NCBI GenBank assembly: GCA_039818825.1
Contig: JBCBTD010000023.1
Location: 1-57,080 of the forward strand
Direction of reading: 5' to 3'
Length of the DNA stretch: 57,080 nt
Origin: JBCBTD01 sp039818825
GTDB lineage: Bacteria > Pseudomonadota > Alphaproteobacteria > Geminicoccales > Geminicoccaceae
A program made the position numbers and the translations under genes. Position 1 is the first letter of the stretch, and every line of letters starts with the position of its first letter. Under the pieces are notes generated by a model, which had not been told where the DNA came from, did not search any database, and saw only the letters and a list, made by a program, of their open reading frames with translations. Positions 7,636 to 16,831 of the stretch are shown here, piece by piece.

Positions 7636-8595
7636 ATGCCCATCAAGCTCCCGAGCGATCTGCCTGCGTTCACGCAGCTCGCCGAAGAGGGCGTTCAACT
7701 GATCGACGAGACGGCGGCGTCCCGCCAGGACATCCGCCCGATGCGGATCGGGCTCGTCAATCTGATGCCCGACAAGGTCAAGACCGAGACACAACTCGCC
7801 CGACTGCTCGGCGCCACGCCGTTGCAGATCGAACTCGTGCTCTTGACCACCTCGACCTACCGCCCGAGCAGCGTCGCCCCGAGCCACCTGCAGCGCTTCT
7901 ACACCACCTGGGAAGCCATCAAGGACACCAAGTTCGACGGCCTGATCGTCACCGGCGCGCCGATCGAGCTGATGCCGTTCGAGGAGGTCAAGTACTGGGA
8001 GGAGTTGACCAGCATCTTCGACTGGTCACAGACCCATGTCCACTCGACGTTCAACATCTGCTGGGGGGCGCAGGCGGCGCTCTACCATTTTCACGGCGTG
8101 CCCAAACACGCGCTGCGAACGAAGCGGTTCGGCGTTTTCTGGCACCGGGTGACGGCACGGAACGGCGCGCGGTCGCCGCTGCTGCGCGGCTTCGACGACG
8201 AGTTCCTGGTGCCGGTCAGTCGCCATACCGAAGTTCGGGCCACCGATCTGCCGACCGATCCCGGCTTGGAGGTGCTGGCCACGTCGCCGGTGGCTGGCCT
8301 GTGTCTCGCCGAGGACCGGCCGAACCGCCAAGTCTTCATGTTCAACCATCTCGAGTACGACACCTACACGCTCGACGACGAGTATCGGCGCGACGCCCTC
8401 AGCCGCGCGGACGTCGACGTGCCGCTGAACTACTATCCCGGTGACGAACCGACGCGACCGCCGGTGAACCGCTGGCGCGCCTACGCCCATCTGCTGTTCG
8501 GCAACTGGATCAACGAGATGTACCAGACGACGCCGTTCGAGCTGGAGCAGATCGGCGCCGTACCGCAGAGCGGCTGGCAGCGTCCCTGGCGCTGA
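7636..8595 (+). CDS. metAA: Homoserine O-acetyltransferase, MetA family
   Basis: A 319-residue member of the MetA family, which acylates homoserine in the first committed step of methionine synthesis. The catalytic set is intact: nucleophile Cys142 in FNICWGAQ, His237 and Glu239 in MFNHLEYD. Residue 111 is Glu (in GAPIELMPFEEV). From published work on this family, Glu111 goes with acetyl-CoA use (Bacillus cereus type) and Gly111 with succinyl-CoA (E. coli type), so I predict acetyl transfer despite the usual 'O-succinyltransferase' label. ATG 7636 has AAGGA five bases upstream; an upstream in-frame start at 7612 would run through the palindrome. Product in the cytoplasm; a sulfhydrylase is not in the window. 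Confidence 0.9.
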   Translation: MPIKLPSDLPAFTQLAEEGVQLIDETAASRQDIRPMRIGLVNLMPDKVKTETQLARLLGATPLQIELVLLTTSTYRPSSVAPSHLQRFYTTWEAIKDTKFDGLIVTGAPIELMPFEEVKYWEELTSIFDWSQTHVHSTFNICWGAQAALYHFHGVPKHALRTKRFGVFWHRVTARNGARSPLLRGFDDEFLVPVSRHTEVRATDLPTDPGLEVLATSPVAGLCLAEDRPNRQVFMFNHLEYDTYTLDDEYRRDALSRADVDVPLNYYPGDEPTRPPVNRWRAYAHLLFGNWINEMYQTTPFELEQIGAVPQSGWQRPWR

Positions 8596-8599
8596 CCTG

Positions 8600-8932
8600 A
8601 TGGGTGGCGGCGCGGTCGATCTGGGGCCTTGCCCGCTCTGCGGCCGGCCGATGATCGATGGCGCCAGCGTCGACCGCCATCATCTGGTCCCCAAATGCGA
8701 AGGCGGCCGGGCGACGGTTTGGCTGCATCGCATCTGCCACCGCAAGATCCACAGCGTGCTCGACGAGCGCAGCTTGGCCCGGGACTACCCGACCGCGGAG
8801 GCATTGTTGCGACACCCCGACATCGCCGCCTTCGTTGCTTGGGTGCGGAGGCGACCCGTCGAGTTCAGCAAGCGCACGGCGCCAAGCCGCCAGCGGCGCG
8901 GTCGGCGTGTGGCTGGAGGCCGGCGACGATGA
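8600..8932 (+). CDS. Small HNH-type zinc-finger protein
   Basis: A 110-residue protein starting 4 bases after the metAA stop. It has CPLCGRP near residue 11, then DRHHLVPKCEGG (HH motif) and HRICHRKIHS, the pattern C-x2-C ... HH ... C-x-x-x-x-H of the HNH nuclease fold, with a basic Arg-rich tail. HNH proteins of this size in alphaproteobacteria are usually annotated as HNH endonucleases or restriction-like proteins, but there is no partner methylase or specificity subunit here. Its stop overlaps the start of the next gene (ATGA), so translation is coupled to the VOC protein. Biological role unknown. Confidence 0.75.
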   Translation: MGGGAVDLGPCPLCGRPMIDGASVDRHHLVPKCEGGRATVWLHRICHRKIHSVLDERSLARDYPTAEALLRHPDIAAFVAWVRRRPVEFSKRTAPSRQRRGRRVAGGRRR

Positions 8933-9315
8933 GCGTTCGCCGTATCGTCGCCAACGTGGCCACGGCCGATCCGGAGCGCGCACGGGCCTTCTACGCGGAC
9001 GTGCTCGGTTTGGCCGTGGCGATGGACATGGGCTGGATCGTCACCTTCGTCGCCGCGAGCCAATCGGCGCCGCAGGTGAGCTTTGCCACGCATGGAGGTT
9101 CCGGAACGACGGTTCCCGATCTCTCGGTCGAAGTCGACGACGTCGATGCGGTCTACGAACGGGCGGTGGCTGCGGGGTTGGACATCACCTACGGGCCCGT
9201 CGACGAACCTTGGGGCGTCCGGCGGTTCTACGTGCGGGACCCGTTCGGCAAGATCGTCAACGTCCTGTCGCATGGCGACCCACGGCAGGTCGGGACACCT
9301 CCGGTCGGCTCGTGA
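8929..9315 (+). CDS. VOC (glyoxalase/bleomycin-resistance fold) protein
   Basis: A 128-residue single-unit VOC protein: two beta-alpha-beta-beta-beta halves can be followed from MSVRRIVANV and PDLSVEVDDVDAVYERA to YVRDPFGKIVNVLSH. This superfamily includes glyoxalase I, dioxygenases and antibiotic-sequestering proteins; short members such as this one usually act as dimers and their ligand is not predictable from sequence. Start codon overlaps the HNH gene stop by 4 bp. A second VOC gene lies 42 bp downstream in the same direction. Confidence 0.82.
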   Translation: MSVRRIVANVATADPERARAFYADVLGLAVAMDMGWIVTFVAASQSAPQVSFATHGGSGTTVPDLSVEVDDVDAVYERAVAAGLDITYGPVDEPWGVRRFYVRDPFGKIVNVLSHGDPRQVGTPPVGS

Positions 9316-9357
9316 TACATTCCTGGTCGTCGACGGTCAGACGGACGCGACGACAGG

Positions 9358-9774
9358 ATGAGCAGCTCCATCGTCCCGACGATGCGCTACGCGGACGCGG
9401 CGCGCATGATCGACTGGCTCGACCAGGCATTCGGTTTCGCTCCGCGCTTGGTCGTGGAGGACGGCCAGGGCGGCATTGCCCATGCCCAACTCGTCCTCGG
9501 CAACGCGATGATCATGCTGGGGACGGCGCGCGACGACGAGTTCGGCGCGCTACAGTCGACGCCAGCGGTGCTCGGTGGAACGACCCAAAGCCCATACGTC
9601 ATCGTTGCCGACGTCGACGCACTATGCGCGCGAGCCCGCGCGGCCGACGCGGAGATCGTGATCGAGCCGCGCGACGAAGATTACGGCGGCCGCTCGTTCT
9701 CCTGCCGGGACCCGGAAGGGCATTTGTGGAACTTCGGCAGCTACGACCCCTGGGCGGCATCTCCGCCAGCGTGA
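9358..9774 (+). CDS. VOC-family protein (PhnB/YdeE-like)
   Basis: A 138-residue VOC protein beginning MSSSIVPTMRYADAARMIDWL, the usual opening of the PhnB-like subgroup ('glyoxalase/bleomycin resistance'), and ending with SFSCRDPEGHLWNFGSYDPW, a typical closing strand with the metal-side Glu-Gly-His. The subgroup has no agreed reaction. It ends 10 bp before the convergently transcribed acetate kinase gene. Together with the preceding VOC protein it may be a tandem pair, but the two sequences are not close paralogues by eye. Confidence 0.82.
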   Translation: MSSSIVPTMRYADAARMIDWLDQAFGFAPRLVVEDGQGGIAHAQLVLGNAMIMLGTARDDEFGALQSTPAVLGGTTQSPYVIVADVDALCARARAADAEIVIEPRDEDYGGRSFSCRDPEGHLWNFGSYDPWAASPPA

Positions 9775-9784
9775 GACGATGGCC

Positions 9785-10960
9785 TCAGGCGACCAAGCGT
9801 GCCGTGTGCGCGGCGATCATCGCCTCTTCGTTGGTCTTCACGACCAGTACCGGGCAACGCGAATCGGCACCACTGATGTCCTCAGCATTGGACTCGTTCT
9901 TCGCGTCGTCGACCGACAGGCCGAAGTAGTCCATGCCGGCGCAGACCAACTTGCGGACGTTGCGCGAATTCTCGCCGATGCCGCCGGTGAAGACCAAGCC
10001 GTCGAGCCCGCCCATGGTCGCCGTCAGCCCGCCGACCTCGCGGCGGACGCGATGAACGAAGTACTCGATGGCTTGCCGCGCCCCGGGCGCACCGCTGGCT
10101 TCCAGCTCGCGCATGTCGTTGCTGATCCCGGAAAGGCCCTTTAGTCCGCTCTCCTTGTAGAACAGCGTCTCGATGTCTTTGGCGTCCATGCCCTCGGCCT
10201 GCAGCAGGTAGAGGACGACGCCCGGATCGAGCTGGCCCGGGCGGGTGCCCATCGGCAGGCCATCGAGCGCAGAGAAGCCCAAGGTCGAGGCGATCGGCTC
10301 GCCATTGGCGACGGCACACATGCTGGCGCCGCTGCCGAGGTGACCGATGATCACTTTACCTTTGGCCAGCGCCGGGTGGTGTTCGCGCAAATGGTGCGTG
10401 ATGTACTCGTAGGAGAGCCCGTGGAAACCGTAGCGGCGCACGCCCTTGTCGTAGAAGCGGCGGGGAATGGCGTAGATGTCGTTGACCCAGGGGTGCGCGT
10501 GGTGGAACGCGGTGTCGAAGCAAGCGACCTGCGACGCCCCAGGAAACGCGGCGCGGGCCGCCTCGATGCCCGACAAGTTGTGCGGCTGATGCAGCGGCGC
10601 GAGCGAGGCGTAGCCCTGGAGCGCCATGAAGATCTCGTCGTCGACCACGACCGGCGCCGAGAAGCGCGGGCCGCCGTGAACGACACGGTGCCCGCAAGCC
10701 ACCACGTCGGCGTCGGGCACGGCCTCGCCCAACCAATCCAGAAGCGCCTGGAGCGCCGCACCGTGGGTCGCCGGCCCCGCTCCGCCCGGCCAATGCTTGT
10801 CGAGCAACGGTTCGCCGTCGGCGTTTGCGGCCTCCATGTGGGGTTGCACGCCCAGCCCTTCGAACTGGCCAAGGGCCATCATCGACGGCGCACCGGCGAT
10901 GGCGTAGAGGCCGAACTTGATGCTCGACGATCCCGCGTTGAGGGTCAGCAGATGCGCCAT
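9785..10960 (-). CDS. ackA: Acetate kinase
   Basis: A 391-residue ASKHA-fold kinase that interconverts acetyl phosphate + ADP and acetate + ATP (or propionate/butyrate equivalents). Seen: the N-terminal LTLNAGSSSIKF motif, ACGHRVVHGG, the GFHGLSYEYI signature, and IIGHLGSGASMCAV plus FTGGIGENS nucleotide-binding elements. The start ATG 10960 overlaps the stop of the upstream phosphotransacetylase gene by one base of the ATGA type, so it is the third cistron of DUF3141 > MaoC-Pta > AckA. Context says it makes ATP from acyl-CoA through acyl phosphate. Confidence 0.95.
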   Translation of the reverse strand: MAHLLTLNAGSSSIKFGLYAIAGAPSMMALGQFEGLGVQPHMEAANADGEPLLDKHWPGGAGPATHGAALQALLDWLGEAVPDADVVACGHRVVHGGPRFSAPVVVDDEIFMALQGYASLAPLHQPHNLSGIEAARAAFPGASQVACFDTAFHHAHPWVNDIYAIPRRFYDKGVRRYGFHGLSYEYITHHLREHHPALAKGKVIIGHLGSGASMCAVANGEPIASTLGFSALDGLPMGTRPGQLDPGVVLYLLQAEGMDAKDIETLFYKESGLKGLSGISNDMRELEASGAPGARQAIEYFVHRVRREVGGLTATMGGLDGLVFTGGIGENSRNVRKLVCAGMDYFGLSVDDAKNESNAEDISGADSRCPVLVVKTNEEAMIAAHTARLVA

Positions 10961-12375
10961 CAGCCGAGGCCGGCTGGCAGATCGGCGACCGGCGAGCGTC
11001 CGGTCGCCTTCCAGGCATCGTAGAGCTGCGCCAGCGCACAAGAGACCAGACGTGCCTTCTCGTCATCGGCGCGGCTGGTCAGCATCACCGGCACCTTGGT
11101 TCCGAGGACGAGCCCCGCAGCTTCGGCGTGGGCGATGAACGTCAGCTCCTTCGCCATCATGTTGCCGGCCTCCAGGTTCGGCGCGATCAGCACCTGTGCC
11201 TGACCGGCGACCAACGACTGGATGCCCTTGGTCTGCGCGGCGTCCATGTCGATGGCGTTGTCCATCGCCAATGGCCCGTCGACGATGCCGCCTTTGATCT
11301 GGCCGCGTTCGGCCATCTTCGAGAGCACGGCAGCATCGAGCGTCGACGGGATCTTGGTGTTGACCGTCTCGACGGCCGACAACACGCCGACCCGCGGTTT
11401 GACCATGCCGAGCGCCAGCGCCATGTCGATCGCGTTCTGAACGATGTCGACCTTGGCCTCCAGATCGGGGGCGATGTTGATCGCCGCGTCGGAGACCAGG
11501 AGGGGGTCGGGCGATCCAGGCACGTCCAGCACGAAAACGTGGCTCATCCGCCGGCTGGTGCGCAGCCCGCCATCGCGTTTGGCGACCTGGCTCAACAGCT
11601 GGTCCGAGTGCAGGTTGCCCTTCATGACCGCCTGCACCTGGCCCTCGTGGACCAGGCCCACAGCTCGTGCCGCTGCTTGCTCGTGATCCTCGATGTCGAT
11701 GATCTGCAGCGCCGAGATGTCCAGACCGTGCTCGACGGCGGCAGCCCGGATCCGGGTGGCATCGCCGATCAGCACGGGCCGGATGAGACCACGCTGATAG
11801 GCGAGGATCGGACCGCCGAGCGAGACGTCATCCTCGGGCGCGACGACCGCCGTCGGCAGCGGCTCGACGTGGTCGCAAGCGCGCATCAGGCGGTCGAAAT
11901 GGACGTGACGCTGGACCAGCAGCTCCGGGATCTGATGCGCCGGCAGAATGATCTTGCGCTCAGGCGCCAGCACCTCCGCCTCGCCATCGGCAAGGAGCCG
12001 ACCATCCCTTGCCCGGCACATGCAATCGAACACGATGACCCCCGCCGGCCGCTTCTCGCGAACCTTGATGGTCACCTCGATTTCGTCGCCGATGTGGGCC
12101 CGATCGTAGAAACGCAGATCCTGACGGCGATAGAGGGTGCCGATCCCGGGCATGACGTTGCCGAGCACGGCCGAGAACAGCGATCCGAGCCACATGCTCG
12201 GCGCGACGGCCTCCGGCTGGCCGTCGCCGTCGCCATCCAGCTCCGGGATGTGCATCGGGTTCAGGTTACCCGAGGCGTGCGCGAACACGACCAAATCGTT
12301 CGCCGTGCAGACCCGGACGGCGGTCGCTTCCTGGCCGATGCTGATCTCGTCGTAGAGATAGTTGCCGTGGCTCAT
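10960..12375 (-). CDS. Bifunctional MaoC-type enoyl-CoA hydratase / phosphate acyltransferase
   Basis: A 471-residue fusion. Residues 1-150 are a MaoC hot-dog domain with the (R)-hydratase motif region VVFAHASGNLNPMH (catalytic Asp/His positions occupied by Asn/His, so hydratase activity is uncertain). Residues about 165-460 are a phosphate acetyl/butyryltransferase domain (GLIRPVLIGDATRI, VMKGNLHSDQLL, VSDAAINIAPDLEAKVDIVQNAID). Such fusions are common in alpha- and betaproteobacteria. The gene overlaps DUF3141 upstream and ackA downstream by ATGA junctions. Likely job: acyl-CoA to acyl phosphate, feeding the kinase. An acyl-CoA from polyhydroxyalkanoate or short-chain fatty-acid metabolism is the probable substrate. 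Confidence 0.92.
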   Translation of the reverse strand: MSHGNYLYDEISIGQEATAVRVCTANDLVVFAHASGNLNPMHIPELDGDGDGQPEAVAPSMWLGSLFSAVLGNVMPGIGTLYRRQDLRFYDRAHIGDEIEVTIKVREKRPAGVIVFDCMCRARDGRLLADGEAEVLAPERKIILPAHQIPELLVQRHVHFDRLMRACDHVEPLPTAVVAPEDDVSLGGPILAYQRGLIRPVLIGDATRIRAAAVEHGLDISALQIIDIEDHEQAAARAVGLVHEGQVQAVMKGNLHSDQLLSQVAKRDGGLRTSRRMSHVFVLDVPGSPDPLLVSDAAINIAPDLEAKVDIVQNAIDMALALGMVKPRVGVLSAVETVNTKIPSTLDAAVLSKMAERGQIKGGIVDGPLAMDNAIDMDAAQTKGIQSLVAGQAQVLIAPNLEAGNMMAKELTFIAHAEAAGLVLGTKVPVMLTSRADDEKARLVSCALAQLYDAWKATGRSPVADLPAGLG

Positions 12376-14693
12376 GACGCAGCCGTCTCCGACGTCGAAA
12401 CACCGTCGCCGTCGAGGTCGAACAGCGACGTGAACCGTGCCAGCAACGCGATGGTACCCGGCGCCATCTCCGCCCGCGCGCCGGCGACCTCCTCGATCAG
12501 TGCCATGGCGTCGCGACGCTCCTGCAAATCGGGCAGCATCGCCGGCAGGGCGTCGATCGCGAGCTCCGGCTCGAAGTCGACGATGACCGTTTGCTGGCGG
12601 ATGACCTGATTCATCGCTTGGCGCGACAGGCTGGAGAACGGCGCGCGGGACATCAGGATCTCCTGCGACCGCGCCAGTCGTGACCGCCTGACGGCACCGC
12701 GTGACTTGGCCATCAAGATGAGCATGCGGACTACGGCATCGACGTAGGAGCCGTCGCGCAGCCCGCCCAGCGCCTCGCGGACGTCGGGCAGTGTCCTGAG
12801 ATCGAGCTCACGCTGCTTCAGCCAGTAATCGAGCTCAGGTAGGCCGAGGCGGAGCATGTACGGGTTGTCGTAGATCGTCTGGAAGGTCAGCTCGGCGGTC
12901 GCATCGCGCGTGTCGCGCCAGCTGTCCCATGCCCCCTCGATCATGTCGGCCCAAAGGTGCTCCATCCGCACGAACGGATTGTCCGCCGCCGCCTGCTTCC
13001 GTTGGGCCGCGACCGATTGGGTGAGCCACGGCAGCCACGCCATCATCGGATTCTGGCTGGAGAAGGCGCGCCGCTGCACCCGAAGGGGATTGGAGTCGAC
13101 CAAAGCCTTGGCCACCTCGGGGGTTCCCATCGCCTGCACGAACGGCCGGAACCACGTATCGTAGACCAGGGCGTTCAGCTCGGAGAGGCGTTTGACCGCG
13201 GCGAACATGCTCTCGTCGTCGCGCTTGTCGTCGAGCTCGAGGAGCTGCGCCATCGTCCGTTCTTCGAACGCGACGTGGTAGATCGGCTCGCCGTCATGCA
13301 GCTCTTCCTTGGTGATCACCATCTCGAACAGGCCAGGTGCCAGCGCCTCGATCATCTGCATGACCGACGAGATCTCGGTATGCTGGCTCTTCGCCACTTT
13401 GGCCGAAACGAAGATGCCGAGATGGCCCACCGTCGGGTGGATCAGGTAGATGATCCGCTGCCCGTGGACTTTGATCTCGTGCTCGTCGCGGTAGCAATCG
13501 GCAATCCAGTTCACCGCCTGAGGCACCGGCGTGATGTTGTCGCCATGCGAGGCGAAGACGACGATCGGCGACTTGACTTTCGTCAGGTCGACGCGCGTGT
13601 GGGCGTCGAGAAAGGCTTGGCCGCGTGCGAGCTTGTTGCCGACGAACAAGTTCTCGACGATCCAGCGGATCTCGCTCTCGTTCATGAAGTAGTAGCCGCC
13701 CCACCAGCGCTCGAACTCGAGGAAGCGCTCCGCTTGCGCCTCAGGGGCGGCGAACACGTCGTAGTACTTCTTCCACCAGACGTTGCCGGGGCTCAGCGTC
13801 TCGAAGTTCATGACGAGATTGGCGCCGTCGAACTTGCCGTTGCCGAGGTCGGCGGCGAGCAGCGCCGGCACGATCCCGCCGAGCAGGCCACCCATGTAGC
13901 GCATCGGGTTCTTGCCCTGCTCGCCTGACCAGTAGGCCAACGGGGCACCGTTGAGGACCAGTGGCCCGGTGATGTCGGGATTGGTCGCCGCCAGCAACAT
14001 GACGCCCCAACCGCCCTGGCAGTTGCCGACCACGGCCGGCCGCTGCGAATCGGGATGCCGCTCGCGGATGGTCCGCACGAAGATGGCCTCGGCCGCCGTC
14101 ACGTCGGCCAAGGTTTGCTGCGGCTCGGGCTGCGGGAAGAAGATCACGACGTAGGTCGGGTGGCCGTCTCTGAGCGCGACGCCGACTTGGCTGTCGTCCT
14201 TGAAGCCGCCGATGCCAGGGCCGTGACCGGCACGCGGATCGACGATCATGTACGGACGGCGGTAGGGCTGCACGTCGTGCTCGGGCCCAGGGATCACACG
14301 AACCAGCGCGTAGTTGACGGGACGATCAAGGGTTCGGCCGTCGACGATGATCTCGTAGTCGAACGCGAGCACCGGCGGTTCGCCAGCGGCCAAGTGGGCT
14401 ACGTAGTTGTCACTGCGGCGACGAAGGATGTCGCCGAACAGCACCCCCCGCTGCCACCAGTCGATGCAGTACTCCATCCACGCGCTCGCGTCCGGCGGGT
14501 GTGCCTGGACCGCCTCGCCGACCGCCCTTGCCTTCGCGGTGATGTCGCCGCTGCGACGCTCCATCAGCCGCTGCAGGTTCTCGAGGTGGAACCGCTCCAG
14601 TTCCTGGTAGCGGCGGCGGGCTTCCGTCGTCTCGATGACGCTGTCGCGAAACCGTTCGGCTGAGGGAACCATGGAAAGAGCCGGCTTCGTCAT
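12372..14693 (-). CDS. DUF3141 alpha/beta-hydrolase, PHA-synthase-like
   Basis: A 773-residue protein of the DUF3141 family. It contains an alpha/beta-hydrolase core with a nucleophile elbow GNCQGGW centred on Cys225, the G-x-C-x-G form used by polyhydroxyalkanoate synthases rather than the usual Ser of lipases; later ASHGDNITP (about residue 370) and HPTVGHLGIFVS (about residue 430) supply the likely Asp and His. ATG 14693 has GGAG seven bases upstream. First gene of a tightly coupled three-gene operon with MaoC-Pta and AckA. Inference: it handles hydroxyacyl thioesters that are then converted to acyl phosphate. No member with a proven reaction is known to me. Confidence 0.88.
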   Translation of the reverse strand: MTKPALSMVPSAERFRDSVIETTEARRRYQELERFHLENLQRLMERRSGDITAKARAVGEAVQAHPPDASAWMEYCIDWWQRGVLFGDILRRRSDNYVAHLAAGEPPVLAFDYEIIVDGRTLDRPVNYALVRVIPGPEHDVQPYRRPYMIVDPRAGHGPGIGGFKDDSQVGVALRDGHPTYVVIFFPQPEPQQTLADVTAAEAIFVRTIRERHPDSQRPAVVGNCQGGWGVMLLAATNPDITGPLVLNGAPLAYWSGEQGKNPMRYMGGLLGGIVPALLAADLGNGKFDGANLVMNFETLSPGNVWWKKYYDVFAAPEAQAERFLEFERWWGGYYFMNESEIRWIVENLFVGNKLARGQAFLDAHTRVDLTKVKSPIVVFASHGDNITPVPQAVNWIADCYRDEHEIKVHGQRIIYLIHPTVGHLGIFVSAKVAKSQHTEISSVMQMIEALAPGLFEMVITKEELHDGEPIYHVAFEERTMAQLLELDDKRDDESMFAAVKRLSELNALVYDTWFRPFVQAMGTPEVAKALVDSNPLRVQRRAFSSQNPMMAWLPWLTQSVAAQRKQAAADNPFVRMEHLWADMIEGAWDSWRDTRDATAELTFQTIYDNPYMLRLGLPELDYWLKQRELDLRTLPDVREALGGLRDGSYVDAVVRMLILMAKSRGAVRRSRLARSQEILMSRAPFSSLSRQAMNQVIRQQTVIVDFEPELAIDALPAMLPDLQERRDAMALIEEVAGARAEMAPGTIALLARFTSLFDLDGDGVSTSETAAS

Positions 14694-14805
14694 TGGAGGT
14701 CTCCTAGGAGCGACGTAGCTGTCGACGCGCGTCGATGCTATGCCTTGTTGCGCCGCAACATGCGAGCCTCTAGCCGGTATATGTGACCACTCGAGGGCGG
14801 GCAGG

Positions 14806-15993
14806 TCAGCGCCCGGTGCCGTCTGCCTCGCGCTCCGCCAACCAACGTGCCAGGACCCCACGCTCGGCCGCCGTGATTTCGGTGACGTTGCCGAGCGGCA
14901 TCGCCTCGCTGGCGACCGCCTGGGCGTAGATCGCCTGCGCATGGCGGCGGATGTCGGCCGCGGTCTCCAGCACGATGCCGCCGGGCGGCGCATCGAAGCC
15001 CGGGTAAGACGGAACCGTGGCGTGGCACGCCGCGCAGTGGTCGGCAATGACCTGCTCGACCTGGGCGAAGCTGACCGTACCCGCCGAGGGCGCAACCCGC
15101 GGCTGGGCGACGAACGCCAGCGCCAACAGCGCTGCTGCCGCCGCCGGCGGGATCCACAGCGCCTGACGACCGACGTGGCGGAGATTGAAGAAGTGGCGCA
15201 CCAATGCGCCGATCAGCACCAGCGCCAAGAGGATCGCCCAGCCCCATTGCTGGGCATAGGTCATTGGATAGTGGTTGCTGATCATGATCAGCACGACCGG
15301 CAAGGTCAGGTAGTTGTTGTGCAGCGAGCGCTGCTTCGCCTTCGCACCGACCGCCGGATCCGGTGAGCCACCGGCGGCGGTGGCGGCGACCAGCTGACGC
15401 TGGCCCGGGATGATCACCATTGCCACGTTTGCGGCCATGATCGTGCCCAGCATCGCGCCGACGTGGATGTAAGCGCCGCGGCCGGTGAACACCTCACCCA
15501 AGGCGAATGCGGCAAGGCCCAGCAACCCGAAGCCGACCAGCGCGAGCCGCACCTGGTCCACCGCCCATGCCCGCTTGCACAGCCAATCGTAGAGCAGCCA
15601 GCCGCCGACCAGGAAACCGATGCCGATGGCGACGCCGGCCAACGGACCGACCGGACTGGCGGCGCTCACCAGATAGGTTTCGGCGCCGAGGTAGTACATG
15701 ACGAAGAGCAGGGCGATGCCGGTCAGCCAGGTGCTGTAGGCTTCCCATTTGAACCAGTGGAGCCGGGCCAAGGTCGGCCCCGGCACACGGCCGTACTTCT
15801 GCATCCGATAGAAGCCGCCACCGTGGACCAGCCATGCCTCGCCGCCGACGTCGCGCGCCGCGTCGCTCTCGGGCCGCTCCAGGCTGTGGTCGAGCCAGAC
15901 GAAGAAGAACGAGGTGCCGATCCAGGCGATGCCGACGATGACGTGCGCCCAGCGCAGGGCGAGATTGATCCAGTCGAGCCAGAACGCGTCCAT
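14806..15993 (-). CDS. puuD: Urate hydroxylase PuuD
   Basis: A 395-residue inner-membrane protein with about eight hydrophobic segments, the first in LRWAHVIVGIAWIGTSFFF, and a C-terminal cytochrome c domain carrying the haem motif CAACH near residue 325 and a Met ligand candidate in EAMPLGN. This layout (DUF989 membrane domain plus cytochrome c) is that of PuuD, which oxidises urate to 5-hydroxyisourate and passes electrons to the respiratory chain. ATG 15993 has GGAGC six bases upstream. No other purine-degradation gene is in the window, and it sits between the DUF3141 operon and fliP on the same strand. Confidence 0.9.
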   Translation of the reverse strand: MDAFWLDWINLALRWAHVIVGIAWIGTSFFFVWLDHSLERPESDAARDVGGEAWLVHGGGFYRMQKYGRVPGPTLARLHWFKWEAYSTWLTGIALLFVMYYLGAETYLVSAASPVGPLAGVAIGIGFLVGGWLLYDWLCKRAWAVDQVRLALVGFGLLGLAAFALGEVFTGRGAYIHVGAMLGTIMAANVAMVIIPGQRQLVAATAAGGSPDPAVGAKAKQRSLHNNYLTLPVVLIMISNHYPMTYAQQWGWAILLALVLIGALVRHFFNLRHVGRQALWIPPAAAAALLALAFVAQPRVAPSAGTVSFAQVEQVIADHCAACHATVPSYPGFDAPPGGIVLETAADIRRHAQAIYAQAVASEAMPLGNVTEITAAERGVLARWLAEREADGTGR

Positions 15994-16069
15994 CGCTGCT
16001 CCGTACGTGCCGTGACAGCTTCGGCTACAGGAGCGGCGGCGCACCGCACAATAGCATCTGTGTCGCTGG

Positions 16070-16831
16070 TCAGCCGCCGAGCAGCGGCGTCCCCGGGAGG
16101 AAGCTCTCCACCAACGACCCCACCACCAGATACCAGCCGTCGACCAGCACGAAGAAGATCAGCTTGAACGGCAGCGCGATCATCACCGGCGGCAGCATCA
16201 TCATGCCCATCGACATGAGGATCGAGGCGACGACCATGTCGATGATCAGGAACGGCAGGTAGATGAGAAAGCCGATCTCGAACGCGCGGCGCAACTCGCT
16301 GATCAAGAACGCCGGCACCAGGATGCGGAAAGGAATGGCGTCCGGTCCCTCGAACGGCCCGGCTTCCGCGAGGTCGGCGAACAGCAAGAGGTCTTTCTCG
16401 CGCACCTGCTCGAGCATGAAGACACGAACCGGTGCGGCCGCGCGTTCGAGGCCTTCCATCTCGCTGATCTCCTCGTCGAGCAGCGGGCGGATGCCCTCGT
16501 CGTAGGACTGCTCGAAGACCGGCGTCATGACGAACAGGGTCAAGAACAGAGCGAGGCTGACGATGACGGTGTTGGGCGGCGTCGTCTGCAGCCCGAGCGC
16601 GGTCCTGAGGAACGCCAGCACGATCACGATCCGGGTGAACGACGTGACCATGACCAAGATGCCCGGCGCCAGGCTCAAGACCGTGACCAGCACCATCAAC
16701 CGGAACACCTGGCCCGTCACCGTGCCGCCGTCATCGCCGCCGAGATCGATGCTGACCGACTGCGCGAGTGCCGTGGACGCCCCGAGCAGCAGGCAGCCGA
16801 GCGCGAGGCCGAGCGTCTTGAGCCGGCTCAT
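16070..16831 (-). CDS. fliP: Flagellar type III export gate protein FliP
   Basis: A 253-residue protein with a cleavable N-terminal signal (residues 1-23, ending ALAQ), then the FliP pattern: LSLAPGILVMVTSFTRIV, the conserved LRTALGLQTTPPN, a periplasmic stretch, and the final LIYLPFLIIDMVVASILMSMGMMMLPP helix pair. FliP forms the export gate pore with FliQ and FliR inside the basal-body export apparatus; fliQ and fliR are not in the window. Its start overlaps the fliO stop by 4 bp. Last gene of the 115-aa ORF > fliO > fliP unit. Confidence 0.97.
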   Translation of the reverse strand: MSRLKTLGLALGCLLLGASTALAQSVSIDLGGDDGGTVTGQVFRLMVLVTVLSLAPGILVMVTSFTRIVIVLAFLRTALGLQTTPPNTVIVSLALFLTLFVMTPVFEQSYDEGIRPLLDEEISEMEGLERAAAPVRVFMLEQVREKDLLLFADLAEAGPFEGPDAIPFRILVPAFLISELRRAFEIGFLIYLPFLIIDMVVASILMSMGMMMLPPVMIALPFKLIFFVLVDGWYLVVGSLVESFLPGTPLLGG

